NCBI GenBank assembly: GCA_038521825.1
Contig: JBCBKL010000018.1
Span: 1 to 64,000 of the forward strand
Direction: 5' to 3'
DNA: 64,000 nt
Source: JBCBKL01 sp038521825
GTDB taxonomy: Bacteria > Pseudomonadota > Alphaproteobacteria > Rhodobacterales > Rhodobacteraceae
The translations under genes and the position numbers were made by a program. Within the stretch, counting starts at the first letter, position 1; every line of letters starts with the position of its first letter. The notes beneath the pieces were generated by a model, which saw only the letters and a list, made by a program, of their open reading frames with translations, searched no databases and was not told the origin of the DNA. Positions 34,772 to 43,021 of the stretch are shown piece by piece.

Positions 34772-35680
34772 ATGAAGAAATTGATCGCTGCTGCTCTGGC
34801 GACAACGGCTCTGACAGGCGCGGCTCTGGCCGAAGAGGCAATTACCGAATTCCGCATCGGTCTTTTGGGTGGTGAAAACGCTCAAGACAGACTGAACTCG
34901 AACGAGTGTTTGCGCGTCTATGCCGAAGAAGAGCTGGGTGTTCCGGTAAAGCTTTTTGCACCTGCTGACTATGCTGGTGTGATCCAGGGTCTTGTTGGCG
35001 GCACGCTCGACATGGCATGGCTGGGTGCCTCGTCCTACGCTGCGACTTACCTGCAAAATGCTGACGCGGTTGAGCCGGTACTCGTCAAGATCAACCTTGA
35101 CGGCTCGTATGGCTATCACTCGATCGGTTTTGCGCGCAAGGACAGCGGTATCGGCTCGCTCGACGACATGGCAGGCAAGGTTTTTGGCTTCGGTGACCCG
35201 AACTCGACATCCGGTTACCTGATCCCCTCCATCGAGATCCCGCAGTACAAAGACGGCGTCACCATGGAAAGCGGCCAGTATTTCGGCGAGGTGAAGTTCA
35301 CTGGAGGCCACGAGCAGACCATCGTTGCGGTTAACAATGGCGACATCGATGGCGGTGTGACTTGGGCTGACGGCCAGGGCAACTGGGAAGACGGATACAA
35401 TTCCGGCGCACTGCGCAAAGCCGTCGACGCGGGCCTTATCGACATGAACGACCTGGTTCAAATCTGGAAGTCGAAGCCAATCCCGGAAGGTCCGATCGTT
35501 CTGCGCAAATCGCTTCCTGCCGACGTAAAGGCCACGATGACCGCACTGGTCGACGGGATGTATGACAAGGACAAAGACTGCACATACAGCATCTCTGCCG
35601 GTGAATCGCTGGGCTTCGACCCGATCACCCACGAGGCGTATGTCTCTGTGATTGAAGCACGTAAAGCTAAATCCAACTAA
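34772..35680 (+). CDS. phnD: Phosphonate ABC transporter substrate-binding protein
   Basis: 302 residues. The signal peptide is KKLIAAALATTALTGAALAE. It is a PhnD/SsuA-like periplasmic binding protein with FRIGLLGGENAQDRL at the start, GTLDMAWLGASSYA near residue 75, FGDPNSTSGYLIPSIE near residue 145, and GGHEQTIVAVNNGDIDGG. These regions bind the phosphonate group. The codon pattern is more strongly biased than in its neighbours, as expected for an abundant binding protein. It is flanked on both sides by hairpins that could raise its mRNA level. Confidence 0.95.
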   Translation: MKKLIAAALATTALTGAALAEEAITEFRIGLLGGENAQDRLNSNECLRVYAEEELGVPVKLFAPADYAGVIQGLVGGTLDMAWLGASSYAATYLQNADAVEPVLVKINLDGSYGYHSIGFARKDSGIGSLDDMAGKVFGFGDPNSTSGYLIPSIEIPQYKDGVTMESGQYFGEVKFTGGHEQTIVAVNNGDIDGGVTWADGQGNWEDGYNSGALRKAVDAGLIDMNDLVQIWKSKPIPEGPIVLRKSLPADVKATMTALVDGMYDKDKDCTYSISAGESLGFDPITHEAYVSVIEARKAKSN

Positions 35681-35694
35681 TTTCAGTGCTGCTA

Positions 35695-35727
35695 GCCGGG
35701 TCCCATCAGGGGCCCGGCATTTTTTTT
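35695..35727 (+). terminator. Strong terminator/attenuator between phnD and phnE
   Basis: GCCGGGTCCC ATCA GGGGCCCGGC, a 10-base stem (one G-T pair), followed by A and eight T. It is a textbook intrinsic terminator, yet the operon continues. It probably lets only part of the transcripts reach the permease genes. Confidence 0.85.
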
Positions 35728-35736
35728 GAGGTTGGA

Positions 35737-36618
35737 ATGAGCGACGCAACAGCCCCAGGGCACGCACTGGGCACCATCCACAGCGACTACATCGCGCTGA
35801 CGCGACAAAAGCGTCTCTACTCCTTTGTCATCCTGATCGTCTTCATCGCCTTTATGGTGAGCGGCTTTTCGATTGCTGGTCAGCGGAATGCCGGATCGTT
35901 CTGGAGCGGGATCGACAACTTTTTTGACTATCCGTCCGAATTGGTTCTGGAGGCGAGCCAGAAGCTGGCGGAACTTCCCGGTCATTTCGTGACCTTCTTC
36001 CCTGCGCTGGTCGAAACGGTGAACATTGCCGCCGCGGCCACCCTTCTGGGCACGCTGGTTGGCATCGTCTTGTCCCTGCTTGCGACCCGCGGGCTGGCGC
36101 TTTGGCCACGCATGGTTCCCGGCTTTCGCCGTCTGACTGACATCGCGCGTGCGATCCCCGAGATTGTCGTGGCGCTGGTGCTGATCTTTGTTCTGGGCGG
36201 TGGCCCAGTGCCCGCCATGATTGCAATTGCGATCCACACGGCGGGCGCCATGGGCAAGTTGTTTTCCGAAGTCAACGAAAACGCAGATCTCAAGCCGGTC
36301 GAGGGTTTGGCATCTGTGGGCGCCAATTGGAGCCAGCGCATGATGCTGGGCGTCGTGCCCCAGGTCGCGCCGAACTGGCTGAGCTACGCCCTTCTGCGCT
36401 TCGAAATCAATGTACGCGCATCGGCGATCCTTGGGTTTGTCGGCGCCGGCGGGCTTGGCTACGAACTCAAGAACGCGATCTCTTGGGGTCAGGGACGTTA
36501 CGACGAGGCGGCGGCGATTTTCCTTCTGCTCTTTGTCACCATCGTGATCATCGATCAAATCTCCAGCCATTACCGCGATCAGCTCACCCACGGTTCCAAA
36601 CGGGAGCGCCGCGCATGA
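35737..36618 (+). CDS. phnE: Phosphonate ABC transporter permease
   Basis: 293 residues of the PhnE family. A first transmembrane helix near residue 30 is followed by a periplasmic stretch. The permease core (from about residue 85: LVETVNIAAAATLLGTLVGIVLSLL) contains the EAA loop LASVGANWSQRMMLGVVPQ, which contacts PhnC, and GFVGAGGLGYEL. The ATG at 35737 has GAGGTTGGA upstream and lies right after the attenuator hairpin. It overlaps the second permease gene by four bases (ATGA). Confidence 0.93.
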   Translation: MSDATAPGHALGTIHSDYIALTRQKRLYSFVILIVFIAFMVSGFSIAGQRNAGSFWSGIDNFFDYPSELVLEASQKLAELPGHFVTFFPALVETVNIAAAATLLGTLVGIVLSLLATRGLALWPRMVPGFRRLTDIARAIPEIVVALVLIFVLGGGPVPAMIAIAIHTAGAMGKLFSEVNENADLKPVEGLASVGANWSQRMMLGVVPQVAPNWLSYALLRFEINVRASAILGFVGAGGLGYELKNAISWGQGRYDEAAAIFLLLFVTIVIIDQISSHYRDQLTHGSKRERRA

Positions 36619-37928
36619 CCATGCTCGACACAGCCGACCTGAAGGGTGGCGCGGACCGGATGATGGCGCGCAAACGGATGGTGGCGTTTGCGCTGCCTGC
36701 GCTCGTTCTCGCTTATCTTACATACGTCTTTTTCGCCTTCAATGTTCCTGACCTGATCCAACGGGCCAGCGGCGACAATGCCCGCGCCTTGATGGCCGAC
36801 ACCTACAGTCACAAGGTCCATGTCGCCCGCGACAACCGGTCCGGAGATATCCGCATAGCGATCGAGGGCGAAAACAAGGGTGCCTACCCAACCGGTGAAA
36901 GCCCCGATTGGGTCGAGCTGGGCGAAGACACGACGGTGATCAACCTTGGTGATGGCCATGTCGTCACCTACGCGCCCGATAACGTCGTCACCTATGACAT
37001 TCCCGGTTATGGCCTGATCACGGCGCGGGTCCAGGGCGGGGTTCAGCAAACCTTCCCGACAGAAGACCTGCCGGACTGGATCAACTCGTCGCGCAACCGG
37101 CTGGCTATCACCACAGATGCGGGCCGCCTGACCGTGACCCGCAACCGGACCGAGGTGTTTCGCTATTTCATCGGGTGGGAACTGTTCTTTTTCACGCTCG
37201 ACAGCCCCTATCACGGCATGGGCTTCGGCGGGGTGATGGGCCGTGCTTTCAGCGGCGAGGCGAGCGAGATCCTAAACGATTTCTGGAACAACGCCATGTG
37301 GCGACACAAGGATGTTGCGTGGGCGATCTTTGAGACGATCCTGATGGCCTTTCTTGGCACGATGGGGGCTGCCATCGTGGCCCTGCCGCTCGCATTCCTG
37401 GCTGCAAAGAACTTTGCCCCGCTTGGAGCCGTCCGTTTTGCGGCGCGACGGTTCTTTGATTTCGTACGTGGCGTCGATGCATTGATATGGACCATCATCC
37501 TTAGCCGTGCCTTCGGCCTCGGGCCGCTCACAGGTGCGCTAGCCATTCTCATCACGGATACGGGGAGCTTCGGTAAGCTCTTTTCCGAGGCACTGGAGAA
37601 TGTTGACGGCAAACAGATCGAAGGCGTCCAGTCGACCGGAGCAAAGCCGGTGCAGCGCTACCGCTTTGGCGTGATCCCGCAAATAACACCCGTTTTGCTC
37701 AGTCAGGTGCTGTATTTCCTGGAGTCGAACACGCGGTCTGCGACGGTCGTTGGTGCGATTACGGGCGGGGGTATCGGGCTCTTGCTGACCCAAGCCATTA
37801 TCACCCAGAAGGATTGGGAGGAGGTTTCTTACTACATCCTGCTGATCGTGCTTATGGTGATCTTTATGGATTGGGTTTCCGGTATGCTTCGTCGCCGCCT
37901 GATACGAGGTGACGAGGGCGGGCACTAA
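36615..37928 (+). CDS. phnE: Second phosphonate ABC transporter permease, long form
   Basis: 437 residues, about 150 longer than the first PhnE. After one transmembrane helix (residues about 24-42) comes a soluble insert to about residue 200 that I infer is periplasmic. Its repeats are of the type GDIRIAIEGENKGAYPTGE and DTTVINLGDGHVV. The usual permease core follows, with the EAA loop VQSTGAKPVQRYRFGVIPQ and GAITGGGIGLLL. It pairs with PhnE1 to form the channel. The ATGA overlap shows translational coupling. The larger open frame upstream is in the phnE1 sequence and is not coding. Confidence 0.92.
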   Translation: MTMLDTADLKGGADRMMARKRMVAFALPALVLAYLTYVFFAFNVPDLIQRASGDNARALMADTYSHKVHVARDNRSGDIRIAIEGENKGAYPTGESPDWVELGEDTTVINLGDGHVVTYAPDNVVTYDIPGYGLITARVQGGVQQTFPTEDLPDWINSSRNRLAITTDAGRLTVTRNRTEVFRYFIGWELFFFTLDSPYHGMGFGGVMGRAFSGEASEILNDFWNNAMWRHKDVAWAIFETILMAFLGTMGAAIVALPLAFLAAKNFAPLGAVRFAARRFFDFVRGVDALIWTIILSRAFGLGPLTGALAILITDTGSFGKLFSEALENVDGKQIEGVQSTGAKPVQRYRFGVIPQITPVLLSQVLYFLESNTRSATVVGAITGGGIGLLLTQAIITQKDWEEVSYYILLIVLMVIFMDWVSGMLRRRLIRGDEGGH

Positions 37929-37978
37929 CCCCGGTCTCGACACAACCGCCAACCACAAACCTCGGACCCGCTCGACCG

Positions 37979-38596
37979 ATGCCCAAACTATCCGCCGATG
38001 CACCGCTGATCCACGCTGACTGCTTTGTAGAAAATTGTTCTTTCGGGGCGTTTACCGAGGTTGGCCGCGGATCGGTCATGCTGCATTCGACGCTTGGGGA
38101 TTATTCTTACTGCTCAAGACAGTGCGATTTCGCAAATGCGCGGATCGGTAAATTCGCCAACATCGCATCGAACGTCCGGATCGGGGCCACTGACCATCCG
38201 ATGGACAAGGCATCAATGCATCATTTCCTCTACCGATCGGCTTCTTATTGGGACGATATCGAGGATGACGCAGACTGGTTCGAGGCCCGACGCGCCCGCA
38301 TCACGACCGTAGGCCACGATACATGGATCGGCCATGCCGCGATGATCAAACCGGAGGTCACCATAGGCAACGGCGCGGTCGTTGGTGCGGGCACAATCGT
38401 GACAAAGGACGTGCCCCCCTACGCCGTAGTCGTTGGCAATCCCGGCAAGGTGATACGGGTACGATTCACCGACGACACCATCGAAAGGCTGGATGCACTG
38501 GCCTGGTGGAACTGGGACCATGACGCCCTTCGCGCGGCGCTTATGGATTTCCGGGCGCTCAAGGCGAAAGAGTTTCTAGAGAAGTACGAGATCTAG
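37979..38596 (+). CDS. Phosphonate-locus hexapeptide-repeat transferase
   Basis: 205 residues of left-handed beta-helix (hexapeptide) transferase. Repeats such as CSFGAFTEVGRGSVM, IGKFANIASNVRIGAT, TWIGHAAMIKPEVTIGNGAVVGAGTIVTKDVPPYAVVVGNPGKVI follow a short N-terminus, with a long loop (residues about 75-105). It matches the family regularly found in C-P lyase operons (TIGR03308-like), close to chloramphenicol/xenobiotic acetyltransferases. An aminophosphonate acetyltransferase role similar to PhnO is possible but not shown. It lies 50 bases after phnE2 and ends one base from the convergent phnM gene. Confidence 0.85.
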   Translation: MPKLSADAPLIHADCFVENCSFGAFTEVGRGSVMLHSTLGDYSYCSRQCDFANARIGKFANIASNVRIGATDHPMDKASMHHFLYRSASYWDDIEDDADWFEARRARITTVGHDTWIGHAAMIKPEVTIGNGAVVGAGTIVTKDVPPYAVVVGNPGKVIRVRFTDDTIERLDALAWWNWDHDALRAALMDFRALKAKEFLEKYEI

Positions 38597-38597
38597 C

Positions 38598-39779
38598 CTA
38601 TTCGGCCGCGACCTGAACGCTGTGACCAACCTGGCTGACACGGGCGGCTAGTTCGCCGCACAAATGGGTCCAACGGCCGCCCGACATGGTTCCTTCAATC
38701 GCGCGTGTGGCTTCGTTCACGATGGCAAGGTCCGCCCTGCGGCCTTGTTCGATGACGCCACGGTCGTCCATGCCCATGATACGGGCCGGGTTGGCCGAGA
38801 TCATCATCCAGGCATCAGCAAGCGGCATAATCCCGCGGTCCGAAAGTGCGAATGCCGCCTGGGACAGGGCGGGGTAGTAGTAGTCGGACACCAAGGCATC
38901 ACAGGCGCGGTTTTCGATCAGTATCTCAGCTGAAACGTTGCCCGACTGGCTGCCGCCTCGCACCACGTTGGGGGCGCCCATAAGGATCGGATCCTCCCAC
39001 GTCCGGGCCACGACAGCGGCGCCCATCGACGTGGGAAACTCACAAATCTTGGCGCCGATCATCGAAAACCGTTCGCGTGTCGCGCCATCCGGATCGTCAT
39101 GGCTGCCGTACCGCACACCAATCCGGTCAAACGCTGTCGCAAGGTTGCATAAGTACCGGGGGACCTCTTTCTCACGGGCCTTACAGCTTCGAACCAGATC
39201 CATGTGCTCTTGCGGTGACCGACCGGCCTTTTTGGCCCACAGACGCAGCGAATCCGGGTCCTTGACCGACAGATCGACAGCTTCGGAAAGGTGATCGTTG
39301 AACACTACATAATCGACGCGATGGCGCTGAACCGTCTCGATCAGACGTTCCTGTGTGTCCATCGTATAGGTTTCGCACCGCAGTTGAACGCGCAGATCGG
39401 TCGCCATCTCGTCACGGTACGATGCGTGGGCCTGAAGGAAATCTTCAGCATAGTCGGGGCCACGGACGCCACCCTCCCACGACCAGCTTTGCGCCATCCA
39501 TGCAGTGGTCACGCCGTTCGCTGCTGCGTCTCGGTCGGTCGCGATCAAACCGGTCCGCATCGGGAACGGGGCCGTCGGGCGCGGCGCCAGATGCCTTTCG
39601 AAGGCGTCGCCGTGCAGATCGACAATACCCGGCAGAACAAGATAACCGGTCAGATTGACCGTGGGCAGCGCTCCATCGGTCAATACACCGAGCTCAACGC
39701 TCAGTTGAGCGTCAGCAAATGCTTTGCCATATAGAACGCGCGCACCAACGATGCGCAGTCTGGTTGAACTTGCGGGCAT
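38598..39779 (-). CDS. phnM: PhnM-like amidohydrolase (first copy)
   Basis: 393 residues, amidohydrolase superfamily, annotated in related species as alpha-D-ribose 1-methylphosphonate 5-triphosphate diphosphatase. The metal motif reads LHGDAFERHLAPRP, where classic PhnM has HTDNLE. Further motifs are FNDHLSEAV, SHDD and GAPNVVRGGSQSGNVSA. I set the start at 39779 (PASSTRLRIVGARVL), because the 54 codons upstream have no family similarity. It follows phnF on the minus strand. A second PhnM is encoded at 46653. Confidence 0.85.
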   Translation of the reverse strand: MPASSTRLRIVGARVLYGKAFADAQLSVELGVLTDGALPTVNLTGYLVLPGIVDLHGDAFERHLAPRPTAPFPMRTGLIATDRDAAANGVTTAWMAQSWSWEGGVRGPDYAEDFLQAHASYRDEMATDLRVQLRCETYTMDTQERLIETVQRHRVDYVVFNDHLSEAVDLSVKDPDSLRLWAKKAGRSPQEHMDLVRSCKAREKEVPRYLCNLATAFDRIGVRYGSHDDPDGATRERFSMIGAKICEFPTSMGAAVVARTWEDPILMGAPNVVRGGSQSGNVSAEILIENRACDALVSDYYYPALSQAAFALSDRGIMPLADAWMMISANPARIMGMDDRGVIEQGRRADLAIVNEATRAIEGTMSGGRWTHLCGELAARVSQVGHSVQVAAE

Positions 39780-39858
39780 ATCTCTGCTCTGTGCACCGGT
39801 TTTCTGGAAGTTATAGCCTGTGGATATGTCGCCCGCGTGACATTCCCGTAAAAAGTGA

Positions 39859-40569
39859 TCACGGATCCGATAGCGTGAGTGTGACGCGATCACCGGCAAA
39901 CCAGGTATGTCCGTACTGTATCGGCGTACCATCTGGCGCAACTTCGATGGAAACGGTCCGCAAGACAGGGTCGCCTTCCCGGATCTGCAGATGCAGCGCC
40001 TGGGTCGGTGTTGCCCGCTTGGCCGTCAGCCGGGTCGATGATCGCGTATAATCTGAGAGTCCCGCTCTGGCAAAAGCCTCGGTAACGGAGCCCGTCTCGG
40101 CCAGATCAACCAGAAAGTTCGGGAATGCCTTGGCAGGATAGGCGCCGCGAAAAATAGCAATAGGTTGTCCGTCGGCAAGGCTCAGGCCCTCCTGAACATG
40201 GACAAGCGCGCCCGCCTGCAGATCCAACGCATCGGCCTCATCGGGATTCGCTCGGCGGGTTTCGCTTGTCAGGATCTCGCGTGCGGGGGCTCGTCCTGCG
40301 GCGCGAAGGTTTTGGTGATAGCGGACCCGGCGGCCAATGGGATACTCCGTCGGGTTGTGGGCGACGAATACACCTGCACCTCGGCGGGAATGGACGACGC
40401 TGTTATCTGCCAAAGCGCCAAGGGCGTGACGAACCGTATGACGGTTGACGCCGAAACGGGACGCAAGCTGCGCCTCAGTCGGCAGCTTGTCTCCCGCCTT
40501 GTATTGCCCTGCTGCGATCTCATCCGAAAGCGTCGCGGCTATCGATTTCCAGATCGGTGTGCGCGGCAT
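39859..40569 (-). CDS. phnF: GntR/UTRA-type phosphonate regulator
   Basis: 236 residues. The N-terminal GntR winged helix (TPIWKSIAATLSDEIAAGQY, LPTEAQLASRFGVNRHTVRHALGALADNSVV) is followed by a UTRA ligand domain (LTAKRATPTQALHLQIREGDPVLRT). It belongs to the HutC/PhnF branch. The start codon sits directly beside the Pho box at 40570, leaving no room for a normal ribosome site, so the mRNA may be leaderless or the box may act on phnF as a repressing site. It is divergent from phnG. Confidence 0.93.
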   Translation of the reverse strand: MPRTPIWKSIAATLSDEIAAGQYKAGDKLPTEAQLASRFGVNRHTVRHALGALADNSVVHSRRGAGVFVAHNPTEYPIGRRVRYHQNLRAAGRAPAREILTSETRRANPDEADALDLQAGALVHVQEGLSLADGQPIAIFRGAYPAKAFPNFLVDLAETGSVTEAFARAGLSDYTRSSTRLTAKRATPTQALHLQIREGDPVLRTVSIEVAPDGTPIQYGHTWFAGDRVTLTLSDP

Positions 40570-40587
40570 CTGTCACGAAACTTTCAC
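40570..40587 (+). promoter_or_regulatory. Pho box between phnF and phnG
   Basis: CTGTCAC-GAAA-CTTTCAC, a near-perfect PhoB direct repeat with 11-base period. It lies 85 bases upstream of phnG and touches the phnF start codon. It predicts phosphate-starvation induction of the C-P lyase operon. Confidence 0.78.
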
Positions 40588-40627
40588 GAAATGCGACCTT
40601 GTTCGGGAGGTTGCGGACCTCTATGAT

Positions 40628-40655
40628 TTGTCTAGTTGTATAGATAGATCGACAA
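40628..40655. promoter_or_regulatory. Candidate PhnF operator
   Basis: TTGTC (40628) and GACAA (40651) form an inverted pair around TCTAGTTGTATAGA (40631-40644), itself an imperfect palindrome. HutC/PhnF-type GntR proteins bind TA-rich GT-N-AC palindromes between their gene and the target operon. The site lies between the Pho box and phnG. Confidence 0.45.
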
Positions 40656-40672
40656 GTTCGCAAGGTGTCTAG

Positions 40673-41128
40673 ATGGACCAATTGACCCCGGATCAGAAGG
40701 CGCGACAGGGCTGGCTTTCGCTGCTGGCAAAGTCGGATGCTGGAATGCTTTCCCGTCTTTGGGCAGAGTTGGATCTGAACCCCGCGTTCGAGACCCTCCG
40801 GCAGCCCGAAATCGGCAGCGTCCTTGTGCGCGGCCGGACCGGCGCAACAGGCTCGGCTTTCAATCTGGGAGAGATGACGGTGACGCGGGCATCGATCCGT
40901 CTTTCGACCGGCGAGGTCGGACATGGCTATGTCCAAGGCCGAAACCGCGATCACGCCCAGCTCGTCGCAACAATCGATGCTCTGCTTCAAACCGATGCCA
41001 ATCAGCGCATTCAAGATGCCGTGCTGGGACCTCTCTCGGACTCCCGGACGACCGCGAAACGCCAGCGCGCAGCCAAGGCCGACAAGACGCGGGTCGAGTT
41101 CTTTACCATAGCGCGGGGAAGCGACTGA
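40673..41128 (+). CDS. phnG: C-P lyase core subunit PhnG
   Basis: 151 residues. It matches PhnG by RQGWLSLLAKSDAGMLSRLW at the start, the PEIGSVLVRGRTGATGSAFNLGEMTVTRASI middle and GYVQGRNRDHAQLVATIDALLQ. PhnG is part of the PhnGHIJ core that holds the methylphosphonate-ribose substrate. AAGGTG precedes the ATG. The stop overlaps the phnH start (TGATG). Confidence 0.95.
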   Translation: MDQLTPDQKARQGWLSLLAKSDAGMLSRLWAELDLNPAFETLRQPEIGSVLVRGRTGATGSAFNLGEMTVTRASIRLSTGEVGHGYVQGRNRDHAQLVATIDALLQTDANQRIQDAVLGPLSDSRTTAKRQRAAKADKTRVEFFTIARGSD

Positions 41129-41712
41129 TGGATCAGATGGATTTGGGCGGAGGCTTTCAGGACACCGGGCGCGAAGCAGCAATCGCATTTCGCCGGATCA
41201 TGAACGCAATGGCGCGGCCCGGCCGGATTGAAACCATGGAGGCGGTTAGTCCGCCCGGCCCTCTATCGCCAGCGGCGGGCGCCGTCATTCTGACATTGTG
41301 CGACCCTGAAACCGGTCTTCATCTCGCCTCCAGTCACGAGCGCCGCGCCGTCCGAGATTGGGTGACGTTCCATACCGGTGCGCCACTCGTGGACGCTGAA
41401 GTTGCCGATTTTGTTGTTGGCGATTGGCCATCGCTCGACCATGCCCGACTGCCGATCGGCCTCCCCGAATATCCTGACAGGTCGGCGACCGTTATCGTCG
41501 AGATGCCCGAAATCACCAACGACGGCCCGCGCCTGACCGGTCCTGGCATTCAGAACGAAGCGTTCCTGAACCTGCCCGAGGTCGAGCTCTTCGTTCGCAA
41601 CCGCGCGCTGTTTCCGCTCGGTCTCGATTTCATCTTCACCGCCGGCTCAAAGCTCTCGGCGATGCCGCGCAGCACGATCATTGGTGCGGCCCAGCTTGAG
41701 GAGACGCACTGA
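41128..41712 (+). CDS. phnH: C-P lyase core subunit PhnH
   Basis: 194 residues. PhnH motifs include TGREAAIAFRRIMNAMARPG near the N-terminus, VIVEMPEI and LTGPGIQNEAFL. The C-terminal FPLGLDFIFTAGSKLSAMPRSTII is highly typical. It joins PhnG, PhnI and PhnJ in the core complex. The open frame runs back to 40759, but that part reads out of frame through phnG. The ATG at 41128 is inside the phnG stop, so translation is coupled. Confidence 0.95.
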   Translation: MDQMDLGGGFQDTGREAAIAFRRIMNAMARPGRIETMEAVSPPGPLSPAAGAVILTLCDPETGLHLASSHERRAVRDWVTFHTGAPLVDAEVADFVVGDWPSLDHARLPIGLPEYPDRSATVIVEMPEITNDGPRLTGPGIQNEAFLNLPEVELFVRNRALFPLGLDFIFTAGSKLSAMPRSTIIGAAQLEETH

Positions 41713-42815
41713 TGTATGTCGCGGTCAAGGGTGGAGAGCGGGCGATCGATGCCGCCCATGATTGGCTCGCCGAGGAGCGGCGGGGTGATCTGTGTATTGC
41801 CGAATTGAGCCTCGACCAGATCAAGGAACAACTGACGCTCGCGGTTAACCGGGTGATGGCCGAAGGTTCGCTCTATGACCGGGATCTTGCGGCCCTCGCG
41901 ATCAAACAGTCGAGGGGCGATCTGATCGAGGCGATCTTTTTGATCAGGGCCTATCGCACCACCCTTCCGCGCTTTGGAGGCTCAAAGCCGATTGAGACCA
42001 AGCACATGGATTGCGACCGCCGCATTTCAGCGACGTTCAAGGACGCGCCGGGTGGTCAGGTCTTGGGACCCACCTTCGACTACACGCACCGACTGCTTGA
42101 TTTCGCGTTGGAGGCGGAAGGCCTGACCGCAAATCCGACAGAGCAGGCGCAAATCGATCCGGATGATAAACCCCATATCATGTCATTTCTCGACGATGAG
42201 GGATTGGTGCAAGTCGAGGAAGATCATGACGAAACCCCACCCGATCTGACTCGCACGCCGCTGGAGTTGCCGGCCGAGCGGCCGTTGCGGCTGCAGGCGC
42301 TGGCGCGCGGCGACGAAGGTTTCATTCTTTCGATGGCCTATTCCACGCAGCGCGGCTTTGGTCGGACGCACGCATTTGTTGGCGAATTGCGGATCGGGAC
42401 GGTTGGCGTGGAAATGGACATCCCGGAATTGGGCTTCGCCATCGAAATTGGCGAGATCGAAGTAACGGAATGCGAAACGGTGAACCAATTCACCGGCTCC
42501 AAGACCGAACCGCCCCAATTCACGCGAGGCTACGGACTGGTTTTCGGGATGTCCGAGCGGAAAGCAATTTCAATGTCATTGGTCGATCGCGCATTACGCT
42601 GGAACGAGCTGGGCGAAGACGACGTCGGCGCACCCGCTCAGAACGAAGAATTCGTGCTCTACCACGCCGACAACATTCAGGCGACCGGCTTTCTGGAACA
42701 TATCAAGTTGCCCCATTACGTCGATTTCCAATCCGAACTGGAATTGATCCGAAAGCTTCGGCGCGAAGCCCTTGCGGCGCGGTCGGAAGCCACCCCGCAG
42801 GAGGCTGCGGAATGA
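41712..42815 (+). CDS. phnI: C-P lyase subunit PhnI
   Basis: 367 residues. It begins MYVAVKGGERAIDAAHDWLAE and contains LDQIKEQLTLAVNRVMAEGSLYDRDLAALAIKQSRGDLIEAIFLIRAYR, FKDAPGGQVLGPTFDYTHRLLDF and, near the end, FVLYHADNIQATGFLEHIKLPHYVDFQSELE, all typical of PhnI. It catalyses the transfer of ATP adenine to the phosphonate, yielding the ribose-phosphonate triphosphate. The start is linked to the phnH stop (TGATG). The last 15 residues are variable. Confidence 0.95.
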   Translation: MYVAVKGGERAIDAAHDWLAEERRGDLCIAELSLDQIKEQLTLAVNRVMAEGSLYDRDLAALAIKQSRGDLIEAIFLIRAYRTTLPRFGGSKPIETKHMDCDRRISATFKDAPGGQVLGPTFDYTHRLLDFALEAEGLTANPTEQAQIDPDDKPHIMSFLDDEGLVQVEEDHDETPPDLTRTPLELPAERPLRLQALARGDEGFILSMAYSTQRGFGRTHAFVGELRIGTVGVEMDIPELGFAIEIGEIEVTECETVNQFTGSKTEPPQFTRGYGLVFGMSERKAISMSLVDRALRWNELGEDDVGAPAQNEEFVLYHADNIQATGFLEHIKLPHYVDFQSELELIRKLRREALAARSEATPQEAAE

Positions 42816-42831
42816 CGCGTTTGTTGATCAA

Positions 42832-42975
42832 TCAAAAGAGTTGCGGCACCACGCTTGCGAACAGAATACCGGATGCAAAGCCAATTATCCAACTGCGGCG
42901 AACCTTGATTTCGCGCGCGCGTTCCAGATCTGCCTGTCGGGGAATTTCGAGGATCATTTTAGTACTCAGTTCCAT
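42832..42975 (-). CDS. Small membrane protein on the opposite strand between phnI and phnJ
   Basis: A 47-codon frame, too short for usual gene calls. It begins MELSTKMILEIPRQADLERAREIK and has one transmembrane helix (about residues 28-44: SWIIGFASGILFASVV). The space between phnI and phnJ is otherwise unusually long for this operon, and the frame fits it nearly exactly. The ribosome site is weak (GGTCAAACGG). It may be a real antisense small gene or an insertion relic. Confidence 0.4.
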   Translation of the reverse strand: MELSTKMILEIPRQADLERAREIKVRRSWIIGFASGILFASVVPQLF

Positions 42976-43021
42976 TAACCGTTTGACCCATCGTAACGCA
43001 ACCTAAAGGCGACTGTAAACC

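Noticed and set aside
34502..35767. A 421-codon minus-strand open frame
   Set aside because: It is antisense to phnC and phnD and has no recognisable family.
35692..36591. A 299-codon minus-strand open frame
   Set aside because: It is antisense to phnE1. The permease motifs on the plus strand are unambiguous.
36327..36614. N-terminal extension of the second PhnE
   Set aside because: The sequence there is phnE1 in another frame. The ATGA overlap at 36615 is the natural start.
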